DNA from: Xylogone sp. PMI_703
Taxonomy: Eukaryota > Ascomycota > Leotiomycetes
DNA length: 64,000 bases
Reading direction: 5' to 3'
NCBI GenBank assembly: GCA_021399445.1
Contig: JAJTUQ010000002.1
Coordinates: forward strand, 3,782,001-3,846,000
Positions 49,559 to 60,176 of this stretch are shown here, one piece after another. Within the stretch, counting starts at the first letter, position 1. Every line of letters begins with the position of its first letter. The translations under genes were made by a program, and so were the position numbers. Under the pieces are notes generated by a model that saw only the letters and a program-made list of their open reading frames with translations, searched no databases and was not told where the DNA came from.

Positions 49559-50435
49559 GCACTCGGTTGAAGGTTCTGAGAGCTATAGAATTCGTGCTAT
49601 CCAATAGTGGAAGCCACCGAAGACCAGGTACAGAAGCTAATAGGCAGCTTTCCATTAAGGAGTTGTCCCTATAAAGCCTCAAGCATCGCGGACAATTTGT
49701 GAGACATCTATGATGTACCACGAAAGTGTCTCTTGACGAGGTGGAAAGAGGTTAAAGTCTCCATGTCAACCACAAACAGAGCCAAACTTGGGAGTGACGT
49801 GGATCTTCGACCTCGATAGGGAAATCAAAAGGGACTGAAAGAAAAGAGGGCTCAAGGGAACAAGAAAGCTTTGACAAAATGGCCACGCCGGGATGATTGA
49901 TCCTGCCAGAGAAGCCAAAACGCCCAGCGCTGTTGGATTGCTTCTGATACACGAAACATGCCGTGCTCAGAAGACATCTGAAAAAATACATGTATATAGC
50001 ACAAAATGCAGGTCAGCGAAGTAGCGTTGTACATAACTTCGCATAAATATATAGGCCAAAACTTGGCGTAGTTAACAACATATCCGACCCGCAATTTATA
50101 TTTCTCTTTTATGTGCTGGGTCGTTGCAGAAAAAACCATGCAAAATGCAAGTGACGTTTGTTTGCTATGATTTTCTCACAGAAACGGCAGTCCTCGGCAT
50201 ACATGTGTATGTTACACTTTTGTACCTGGCATTGTGCTCGAGCCTGTGGACACCCGTCGGCCAGGTTAGTGACATATACGAGGGGTAATGGAGCTGTGTA
50301 TAATAGTAATTATATCCCTCGTTTTTCTCTTTCTCTTCAAGTTCAGAGTGTGTAGAAATAAGTTAGCTATATCATTACACTCTCTCTGCAAGGAAAAACA
50401 GGAAGCAGCCTCACTCCTTTATCCTCATCATCACG
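49559..50435. other. tandem intergenic region
   Basis: About 880 bp between the kinase and the aspartic protease. It ends in a C/T-rich leader (50318-50345) before the protease. No other signal. Confidence 0.5.
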
Positions 50436-51976
50436 ATGTTGTTTTGTAGAACCATCCTTACAATAGCCCTCTTTATTCCACAGCTTATTGAAGCAAGTGT
50501 TATCCCAGTGTCCTATTCCAAGACCAAGTATACTGTCACACCTCTCAAAGCCACCAGAGAAGCGCTGGATCACATTCCAACAAGTCCTAACGTCTTATCC
50601 CTTAAGCGCATGAAACATACCACGTCCTCTTCCTCAAGAGCCGGCAGAACCTACCGCAATGCAGCTCATCTCTTTGACCTAATTCCAATCTCAAACAACA
50701 CCGCCCCTCTAGTTGCGCTCCTCCAAGGCGGAGAATTCGCAACGGCTATCACCCTCGGTGAACAAGCCTTCCTTGCAATAGTCGACACAGGATCTAGCGA
50801 TACATGGATAGTCGGTGATAACTTTACCTGCCTACGAATCGGCACCGGGACACCCTGGCCAGCATCGAATTGCGCCTTTGGACCGACATATACGATTGGT
50901 GACACCTTTGAACCAGTTCCAAATGTGAACTTCAACATTACTTATGGTGGTGGACAGTTTCTCACTGGGACTTTCGGGATAGAGAATGTGTCAATCGCGG
51001 GCCTTCAGGTCAGACAGCAGGTCGCTATTGTTGATCAAGCCGGGTGGGAAGGAGATAGGGAGACATCTGGCATCATTGGATTGGCGTTTCCGGCACTGTG
51101 AGTTCTCGTTGGCTTTATAGCACTGGCCAACTTCTTGCCGTTCTGCAATGGCTGTGTGATGGGATTATTTGCTAACAGTTCCATCTAGCACGGATCAATA
51201 TGCAGGGACGGATCCAACTGTTGATAGCACTGATCTAGCACCCCAAATACCCTATTGTCCACTCTTCCAGACAATGGTTGATCAAGGACTCGTGGCGGAC
51301 CTCTTTAGCCTCGTAATCTTGCGTAATAAGAAAGGTCCCGCTGGGTACCTCTCCTTTGGTGGCCTACCACCGATTAAATTCAAGCAGAACTTCACCAGTA
51401 CACCAATATTGATCACGCATATGCCGCGTTATCCCGAGACATATGACTTTTATACCATCAATACGCAGGGTATATATCTGGATGGCATAAAGTTGCCTAG
51501 GTCGGGGGATGATGTGCAATATATCGTCAGGATTCCCTTTTCTTTGCTCGCTGTCTTTCCAGTGCAAAATCAGGATAGGCCATTTGTCTCATGTAATAAG
51601 GTACTGACTAAACATTGCTCAGGTTGATTCCGGTACGACACTCGCCTACCTCCCAACAATTATCGCCACAGCAATAAACGCGGCATTTCGCCCGCCGGCT
51701 TATTACTCCTTCTGGTACGGGATATATGTGGTCAACTGTAATGCCACGGCTCCAAAATTGTCCATCAATATCAGTGGCACATTGCTGGAGATCAATCCTG
51801 TAGATATGATATTCCCCGCAGGAACAGATGAGTTTGGCCAGACTCTCTGTGTGAGTGGAGTTACTACCGGGGGATCGGGACCTTATATTCTTGGAGACAC
51901 ATTTTTGAAGAATGTGGTTTCTGTTTTTGATGTTGGAGCCGGAATGATGCGGTTCGCGGGGCGAGCTTATTATTGA
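50436..51976 (+). CDS. secreted pepsin-like aspartic protease (A1 family)
   Basis: Exons 50436-51097, 51189-51525 and 51623-51976, giving 450 residues. A signal peptide (MLFCRTILTIALFIPQLIEA) and a basic propeptide of about 65 residues precede the mature enzyme. The first catalytic Asp is D117 in 'AIVDTGSSDTW'. The flap Tyr is in 'NITYGGGQFLTGTFG'. The second catalytic Asp is D335 in 'VDSGTTLAYLP'. The C-terminal 'GPYILGDTFLKNVVSVFD' is family-typical. There is no GPI signal. The third exon is clear, but the donor of intron 2 (GTCAGG at 51526) is non-consensus. Skipping the splice leaves a frame that stops at 51627 and lacks the second Asp. Confidence 0.87.
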
Positions 51977-53807
51977 GCTTAACAACTCTGCGGGTGTCAT
52001 GATATGAATAAGGACTGACTGACTTTAATCAGACCTTGATGTTTTGAAAAATTGAAGAGAGTTTAATGATGCATCGAGAACCAGAGTGCCTTAAAATGAA
52101 GACCATTCTTAAATCAAAATGAGAGACAGAGAACTAGGACAGATTGCAGCTTCACTTAACACGAGATATGTGTGAACTCTCCAGTACACTTGTGGAAGAT
52201 TTTAAGAAAAGAGGTAAAAAAGAGATGAAAATAAAACAAGAACTACAGGTAAATAACGAAACTAAAGAGCTTGATCCCTATAGCTTGGTCCATAGACCCA
52301 GCATTTCCTACCGTTCAGCTTCGGCGCGCCATTATCTAGATTCCTTATTCCATGTTCCGTCGTCTCGCGGTTTGATCTCACCGTTTTACCATTGTGACGA
52401 TGCCCCCAGAATCGTTATCAGAACCAGCTTCTGAGCATATATGATTGCTATTAAGAGATAGGTTTGCATGGCTTCTTGCAGTGACGAACTTTTCCCATCG
52501 TGTCTCCTTAATAGAAGATTAAAATAACACTCACGTATTGCTTAAAATAAACACAAATAGATCTTCGCGCTTTGATACCTAACCCTTACCTATATAGTCC
52601 GGATTAGGATATATATTGATACCTCGGACTTACCTGGTCGCGGACTTATTCTGACTATTATAAGTAGCACGACGGTGAGGCTTATGTGTTTAGAAGTTAT
52701 TTAAATATTCTCCAGCAAGCAACTGCTGCCGATGTTTGGGGAATATGCATGGAAGGATGGTTCCGATAAGGTTACGCAACCCCAAACAGTTTCAATTTAT
52801 GGCGATAAAACCTCCGAAGGATTCGTCACTTTCTGTAGCGCTGCCTTTCTCGGCATGGGTAGCTTGTAGTAGGGAATAGTGCCAGCACAAGGGCAACCAC
52901 AGTGGAACGGTAAGGCATTCTCTAACCTGACGTGCCTCACTACTTACTGTACTTGTCAGCCAGCTCCCTGCGTCCGTAACATGCTGGCATCAATCCAACC
53001 CTAGTACCTTCACTTCTGGTTCTGATCCGCGAGCCTGCACCCTACTGTGTAAGGCATTCATTGCGGCAAGCAAACATTCATTAATAGCGGATGTCGGAAT
53101 CTGAGCGAGCGGCTGGTAAGCTAGTTAATGAATGAATAAATATAGACCAATAATTTGCCATGTACCAGAGAGCTTCAACGTCCACGACCTCGGTAGTGAG
53201 CAAAGCCGTACTGGCCGCCAACACAACCGATTGGACCTACCGCCGGAAGGATGGATATGCTGGAAATGGAGCATCTTCACTGGACGCCTCTCCTCCTCCA
53301 TCTCGTGGCTGAGATGCATAGGTTACTTACAGTATGATATAGTATCCTCCTGTAGAAAGGGCGCCATGCACACGCGTCCTTTTCCGTTTGATCTCCCCAA
53401 CAGGAAAGTCTACACATCATCGGTCTTGTCCGCATACACAGGCAAGCCTCCCCAACAGCTTACTGGCAGCTCAGAGCACACAATGTACGATATAGGTAAT
53501 TTTGGAGGCGGCTGTGGGATCGCTGGGCTGATCTGATGCGGTCGCGTGGAAGATTCATTTTGGTGCTTATTCGCCCATGCTTCAAGGTATGAGCGGAGGG
53601 AGAACGTGGCTGAGATGGAAGGAGCTGTCGTGTCTCGCGGTGGGTACCTCAGTTTTTGTATATAAAGCTTTCGTTGCAGCTATTCGGTGTGGGATCAGTA
53701 AGGTGTTTTCTTCTGTTTTCTTCTGTTATCATTTTGATATTCTGTTTGTCTCGATCGTACTGAAATTATCTGCTATAACCCTTATATCAAAGAGTCATTG
53801 AGATAAA
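51977..53807. other. 1.8-kb intergenic region
   Basis: AT-rich sequence between the protease and the cupredoxin gene. TATATAAA at 53659-53666 is the likely TATA box of the cupredoxin gene. Frames such as 53132-53536 have no supporting features. Confidence 0.5.
53659..53666 (+). promoter_or_regulatory. TATA box of the cupredoxin gene
   Basis: TATATAAA about 140 bp upstream of the ATG at 53808, consistent with a regulated, strongly expressed secreted-protein gene. Confidence 0.55.
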
Positions 53808-54678
53808 ATGTATCGCTCTGTGGCATCTCTCGTCGCTGTTGCGGCTGCTGTCAATGCTGCCACGATCGACATCAATGTTGTATGTGACTATCTCTGAGCC
53901 ATCTAAATTTTTGGTCAATTTCTCGAGTTACTTACATCTGTTAAAAGGGTCAAACCGGTCTCAGCTTCAGTCCTAATTCCGTCACAGCTCAGGTTGGAGA
54001 CGTGTAAGTAGAGTAGCAATGAATTGAGCCACTGTATACAATGATGCAGCACTAACTAGAACGCTGCAGTCTTCAATTCCACTTCTTCCCAGGCGGCCAC
54101 AGTGTCGTGCAAGGAGATTTCGCGAATCCATGCCAGCCATCGTCTTCGAGTGCCTTCTTTTCAGGAAACCTTCCAGGTGATAGCAGCGGGGTATGGATAT
54201 GGCAATGCATGCTTATTTATCTCTCGGACTAACATCAGTTTAGAACAACGTTTTCCTTGTCACTGTCACAAGCACCGACCCAATCTGGTATTACTGCTCT
54301 GCTCCTGGACACTGTCCTGCCGGTATGGTAGGCGTTGTCAACCCTCCTGCCAACCAAACCATTGGCGCTTTCAGGAGCGCAGCTCAGAATGCAGACTCTG
54401 TGAGCGCGCCATCCAGTGTCCAGGGTGGAACTGTTACTACTGCTGGAGCCGCACCTTCAACAGCAGCTCCGGGAACATCGACAGTTCCTGCCCAAACCTC
54501 AACTGTTACTGCAGTAACCACCGTAGGTTCGAATTCCACGGTTGCATCACAAACACCATCCAACACCGGAACCGCTCCTCCTGCAACCAGCAGTCCAGGT
54601 GCAGCATCCAGACTTGGAGACTTCTCTGTCCTGCTTGGCTTGGCGGTTATTGGCAGTTTGGTTGGTACCCTGGCTTAA
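53808..54678 (+). CDS. GPI-anchored cupredoxin (extracellular Ser-rich) protein
   Basis: Exons 53808-53879, 53948-54003, 54070-54190 and 54244-54678, giving 227 residues. A signal peptide (MYRSVASLVAVAAAVNAA) precedes a single cupredoxin fold. Likely type 1 copper ligands are H53 ('FFPGGHSV'), C101, H106 and M111 ('WYYCSAPGHCPAGM'). C64 and C107 could form a disulfide. Residues about 130-205 are a Ser/Thr/Ala/Pro-rich, probably O-glycosylated stalk. The hydrophobic C-terminus (LLGLAVIGSLVGTLA) is a GPI-anchor signal. Members are fungal surface proteins with poorly known roles. The last intron's acceptor is GTTTAG, because an upstream CAG would leave an in-frame stop. Confidence 0.85.
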
Positions 54679-55106
54679 ATAGATATACGAGTGGATGTGG
54701 GGAGGCCATAAACGAAAGATGGAGTTGTGTAATGAAAAGTGGCCCATATGGGTACCCATTGTATTCTACGGCGACAAAAATGTTGATACCTAGTTTAAGT
54801 ATGTATTTGAAACGATTTAGAAGGGGAATTTATTCTCAAGAGCATTGGTTCTCATGAAAATATGGATTATCTGGGTGCGTATGAGGATAAGATGGACATG
54901 AACACAGTTGATTGAAATATTTATTGAAGGAGTGATTAAGGTGAGTTACCAGATAAGGCGCTGCGCCAACCACGCCCGCCCCTTTCAATACCTGCCTTTA
55001 ATCCATACCGCAGGCTGGAGAAATACCACGTAACGACCGCGTAATGCATAACCAACTATAAACCTTAATTATAGAATTAAAGTTGATGATGCTCTCTTTT
55101 TTGCTT
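54679..55106. other. convergent intergenic region
   Basis: About 430 bp between the cupredoxin stop and the stop of the next minus-strand gene. No recognisable element. Confidence 0.5.
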
Positions 55107-56192
55107 TCAATACCAGGGTTCAGCATGCGCCGGGCCACTACGGTAAGGTAGCGTGATTCCCCTTGGACAGGTGGTAAGTCCAGTGGGATGGCACAGTCCC
55201 CAGCGAACAAACAGGTTCAAGGTTCCGAGATCATCATTCTTGAGATCGTAAAGCTTGGTGTAGTGGATCATCACGCTCTCGCCATCAAAATGAGCTTGTA
55301 AGATACGTGCTTGACGTGATCCCATGAAGGAAATCAAGATCACCTGAGAAGGAATATCAGTTGCTATCATGGGAGTAGTCCTAGTAAAGGTGTAAAGGGG
55401 CATCGGCTTACAGGAGCTACAACATGCTCGGCGAACTCATTCGATTCCAAACGCTTATACATATAAGTCGTTAAAGCAAGCATTTCGGAACGAAGGAGCT
55501 GATCGTTGTTATGAGGGATGTTGTTCAGCATCATGCATCTGAGATGGGGATATTGTGAACCAGGGATATCAGAAACATGGATGATCTCGCATTCGGGGCA
55601 ATGCTCGATTCCGAAGAGCTTTTTGTAGTCATAGTCATAGACTCTTGGAATCATGTGAGTAAGAAGAACAATACATATTCATGCAAAAGATTCTGAAGGC
55701 ATACCCTTTTGTGGTCCAGAGTGGATGACGGGATTGTCTGACGCTGTGCTCGCACCAAGACAAGTACTCCCCAAAGTAGTCATAAAGTTTTCCCACAAGA
55801 CTCTCGGTGACATAGAGGCCATATTCAGGGAAACCCCTCTTGATGAATGTATCAAGTTCCGTAGTTGGGACCGTAACTTCATGGTAAGGAGCGAAGTAAG
55901 GAAGATCCTTGGAAGGATTTCCGTGCTTATCGAGCTCAATCTTCTCTGCCTGAATCGTGTAGTTGACAAGGTCAGTCTCGTCAAGGACCTGATTCTCGCA
56001 TTCCTCGATCTCGCATGCTAGTTCCTCGAGGGCATCATGGTGTGCCTTGCGAATTGTTTGGCCAATATCCATGGCAGTCATCTTGCGTCTGAAGCAGGTG
56101 AATAAGATGGCTGGAGAGGATATGATTGGTTTGATGAATGGGAACATTTTGGTTTCTAGAAGACGGTGCCAGGTGTCTTTATAACATGCCAT
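55107..56192 (-). CDS. unrecognised fungal protein
   Basis: Exons 55705-56192, 55412-55643 and 55107-55343, giving 318 residues from the ATG at 56192 (M16 or M38 are alternative starts). The two introns have good GTATGC/GTAAGC donors, and the three frames join without a stop, so the gene looks genuine. Visible segments are an acidic helix 'DALEELACEIEECENQVLDET', 'YHEVTVPTTELDTFIKRGFPEYGLYV', 'CPECEIIHVSDIPGSQYP' and a C-terminal 'VILISFMGSRQARILQAHFDG'. The short CPEC motif could bind metal. No signal peptide, membrane segment or known domain was seen, and I cannot assign a function. Confidence 0.6.
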
Positions 56193-57292
56193 GGGGGCCT
56201 AATTTAGAAGCTTTCAATCAAAGATAATAAATCTGTCATGGTTGCGCAGCTGCATCCAACAAGGTCCATTGCTAGTAGTTCCCGACCACCACCTTTTAAA
56301 CCCGAATGGATTCGATTAAGAAAAGCCTGAAGGACGGAGCGAATATGAAATAAATGTCAAGCTCAATAATCTTTAACATCAACGCTGGTTGTGGACTTGA
56401 GCTCGACTTGAGGCGTATAGATCGACAGTTCATGGATATTGTTAACAAAATATGAAATGCATCTTGCGGAATTCCGCTTCACCTCCAAGAGAAGCTATCT
56501 TCCAGAGCCCAGCTCATATAAAATTGAGATTATGGACTGGACATCGACTAACATCAGCTTTTCGATCGAACTAGCGATATGCTTCATCTGTATCTTCTCA
56601 GCTGGCCTAGTGTAGATTTCATTTCAAGATAGAATGAAAAAGTCACAAATTCACAAGGTGTATTGCCTTGGGGCTAATATCTCTACCATGGTAGAGCCTC
56701 GCCCGCGTAAAGCAGAAATGGAATGGTGCCTGAAAATCAATTGAAATGCGGTATTTACCTCTGAAAGTACTGGTCAATAGGAAATATTTCGCAGAGTCCG
56801 TTCATTTTCCTAGAGCGGGAGGAGACTTGAGCTCCAATCTGTCTCTGGGATTTTGAGGGACCAATATGAAGTATTTGATGATTGATATGGTCAGAGCAAC
56901 GCTGGCCAATGGAATATATACCAAACCACACTCTCCTTGCTTTGAAGCTGGATTTTGTCTATAACTATGGCTCTGCCATTGATCATAAACTAAAGAGCTA
57001 CTTAGTATTGTGCTGTAGCCATCCATAGCATTGGCAAGGTATATATTATTGGAGCTCTGGAAAACAAAACATGCAGTACTGGTTAGACATATAGTGCTTT
57101 ACACACCGGCATTTATACTTTTTTCTATCAACCCATTTTTACGTCCCGTTCACTTTAAACAGATAAGCTCTTGGATAATGCACAATGAGCTTAGATATAT
57201 GAGAAGAGAACAATGTTAACTCCCACTTTCCAATAATGCATTGTCTCCAAGTTTGGGGTATCACACCAACCGATCGATGCATCGTGCACCAA
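56193..57292. other. tandem intergenic region
   Basis: About 1.1 kb of AT-rich sequence upstream of the unrecognised gene and downstream of the GMPPA-like gene, both on the minus strand. No coding signal. Confidence 0.5.
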
Positions 57293-58794
57293 TTACATGA
57301 TGACCTCATTGGCAACATCCTATAGGTATTATTAGCACGGCAATGTAATCGACATGGGACCTTAAAGTACATACCCGCTTCAACTCCTTGAATGGAAGAC
57401 AGACGCAGTTTTGAACCCTCACTTCGTCACCAACTGCACACTCTTTACCAAGGATTGTGATACTCTGGACTTTGACACCATTCTTGACAATACTGGTGCT
57501 ATGGTTCGTCACAGGGGTTGGTGTGCCTTCTACACGAGCCCAAGCACCAACTCTGCTGTTCCAGCCAATGATCGAGTACAGAACGCAGGCATCATGCTTG
57601 ATTTCAGAGTCCTCAAGCACAATGGACTCTTTCACTCTGGCGCCAGCACCAATTGTAACTCTAGCTCCAATGGAAACATTTGGTCCTAGCTTAGCCGTGG
57701 GATCAACTGAAGCGGTAGGATGGATAAAAACTGGAGGAAGAATATTTGCTGATGGCTTTGCCAATTCGGTTGATCCACCCTGCCAGGCCTGCTGCAGGTA
57801 GAGCGCGTTGGCAGGAACAGCTGAGCCCGCGGTCTTGATCTGCCTCCAGAAATCTTGAGTCTCATAGACGAAGAACTGCTTACTATCTGCCACATCGCTG
57901 AGAATATCTTGCTCCAAACGTAGAACCTCATTCTTTTGCACATCATCGTCGTCTTGGAAGAATGAGGATTCGAGATTTTCGGAAGATGGGTAGGAGACAA
58001 GACGAGGACGGTCTGTGCGCTTCTTGATGGCACTGCGGATCGCGGGGAAGATGCAGTCAGTAGCGAAGAGATATACACCGCAGTTGATCAGGTTAGAGAT
58101 ATGAGATTCGGGTTTCTCGACGTAGTGGAGGACACGACGAGTGTGGGAATCGGAGACGATGCAACCGAAGTTAGTGGCGGCGTCTTCGTTCACACGGGTT
58201 CCGAGAATGACAGCCTCGGCATCCTTCTCTTCAAATAGCTTGAGCATGTCATTTAATGGGAATGAACAGCAAACATCGGCATTGATAACAAAGAAGCGCT
58301 CTGGCCGTCCCTTGAGGATCGCATCTCGGAAATGGTACAATCCTCCGGCGGTTCCTAGAGCTTGGTATTCACGCAAGTAGACAATCTTCAACTGAGGAAA
58401 TTCCTTCTGCGAGTCTTTAATGAAGTCACGGAATACGGATTCATCGTAGTATCCGATCATATCAACCTCTTGGATGTGGGGGACCTTGGCGATGGCGGTG
58501 AGACAGTGCCAGATGATGGGATGGCCGGCGACCTCGAAGAGAGGCTATTCATGATTGTTAGCCATTGAATGAAATGGAAGGTATAATTTAGTTGCCCAAG
58601 CACCTACTTTTGGAAGATCCAGGGACAAAGGCCTAAACCTCGTTCCTCTGGATGGCCCGCCAACCTACCCACTATGTTAGCTAACGTCTAATTAAAAGGA
58701 GACCGTGGAGAAATAAAATTACCAATATAACGGCTTTGGTTTGAGCGCCAGCGGCGCCATTGGCCTTGTTTCTGAAAGGAACATCAAGAGACAT
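57293..58794 (-). CDS. mannose-1-phosphate guanylyltransferase alpha-type subunit (GMPPA)
   Basis: Exons 58723-58794, 58608-58664, 57375-58544 and 57293-57319, giving 441 residues. The nucleotidyltransferase N-terminus reads 'KAVILVGGPSRGTRFRPLS' then 'LDLPKPLFEVAGHPIIWH', split by two introns. 'FFVINADVCCSFPL' is the sugar-nucleotide core. From about residue 285 a left-handed beta-helix of hexapeptide repeats follows ('VFIHPTASVDPTAKLGPNVSIG'). The last exon is only 27 nt and adds the family ending DVANEVIM. The GGPxxGTRFRPLS loop has the GMPPA form; in animals this subunit is a regulatory partner of the catalytic GMPPB. It supports GDP-mannose supply for glycans, GPI anchors and wall mannan. 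Confidence 0.92.
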
Positions 58795-60176
58795 CTTTGC
58801 AGACTCGTACTGGGGTTAACTGAGAGATTCAACCTGCAAACTTCTAGATGCCACGAACACGATGAATGTAGTAGACGGAACTTACCGTTGGACAGCTGAG
58901 CTTGCCTAGGGGTCTGCTTATGTAAATGCGCCTCCTCATGGACCGTGCACTATCAGCACTTTCTTTGTGCTTGTGGTTGCACGCCACGGAGTGCCAGTAT
59001 CAATCGTACCTTTCGAAGAGACAAACGAAAGGTACCTCACCGTGTGCATTGTGCTTGCATAAACCCTTGGAGCGCCAGAGATGATCAAGACTCTCATTAA
59101 CTGGATGGCTTCCGGGCCCACATGAAGAAAGTCGCTGGACTCTGCATCTGTGCCTTTCACGGCCAGTCTGACGTGAACTGCAGTGTGAACGCAGCCACTT
59201 GAAGGTTGCTGAAAGTTCACGCTTCCACAGCTAAAATTGGCGGGAGCTGCGTGCACCGTCCGCATGGGTTCAGTGACCCTTTGCACCTGCACCAAATGCC
59301 CAGACACGAAACTCCCAGGCCCCGCTCACACGCTTGGTCGCATCGCTGTGCAACTGTGTTATTTGTTTGATTTCTTGCTTATGTCTGCAATTGTTGTTCT
59401 AGGTTATGGGGAGTTTATGGGCGAGCATATAACGCCGCTTGCGCTCGGCAAGTGCACCGCAAGGCTAATTCGGAGGAAGTCCAGCATATATACATAGGCC
59501 GCACCAACAGCGTGAACGTCTGATTTAAAGTGGATATAGTTTTTTATTGGTCATTCTCATCAAAACCCAAGTAAATTTGGAGGGATTGTATCAAGATATA
59601 TTCAGTGCCTGGACAGAAAGAGCTTCAGCATTTAAACTCGAGATTTTGTTTCTTCACTTCTACTTCCTCTTTGTTGCACATATAATTGCCATTCTCAATA
59701 GTTCGCTTTTGCAAAGTCCATACCCAAACCACAATTCCTTTCTCCAAGTCTTCTGGCGCACTCTATATCGCTTTCACTCAGTCGCTGCCCTCATAATCAA
59801 TCCTGAGTTGGTTGTTACTTACTAGTTATCCTTCTTACGCAAGCCTTTGAACGGAGGGGTTAGAGGTAGTGTTACTTTTAAGTAGCTGTAAGTAGCTTAT
59901 TTGCCACGGATGTCAGCATGCTTCTGCGATGCTTTCTTTTTTCTTATCTTGTCTTGTCTTCTCTTCCTATGTTTTTATTTAGTGGAATTCGTCTTTCCAT
60001 CATCTCGCTACCCAGGTGACGTTCGTGTCATCCCTCTATTATGCTTCTTTGCTTCCACGCATGGGGCATACACCATTAGAGTCCATTGCTCCTTTCCGTA
60101 CGCTAATACGCTGGTGTATGTCGCAGGTGTCCCCTTCTGGTTCTATTGTATGGTTAGCGACGAATGAGGCGTCCCA
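58795..60176. other. divergent intergenic region, GMPPA / dynamin-like
   Basis: About 1.4 kb between opposite starts. Short ORFs (for example 59901-60167) are hydrophobic by composition but have no good start. No TATA was assigned. Confidence 0.5.

Noticed and set aside
52579..52680. Telomere-like CCTAACCCTTA and repeated CGGACTTA
   Set aside because: Only two imperfect telomere units and two copies of an 8-mer; too little for a telomere relic or transposon end.
53132..53536. 134-codon plus-strand ORF
   Set aside because: It has no domain or signal peptide, and it reads through ordinary spacer sequence far upstream of the cupredoxin TATA box.
59901..60167. 88-codon hydrophobic plus-strand ORF
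   Set aside because: It starts at a non-ATG codon, and the hydrophobicity comes from a T/C-rich tract upstream of the dynamin-like gene.
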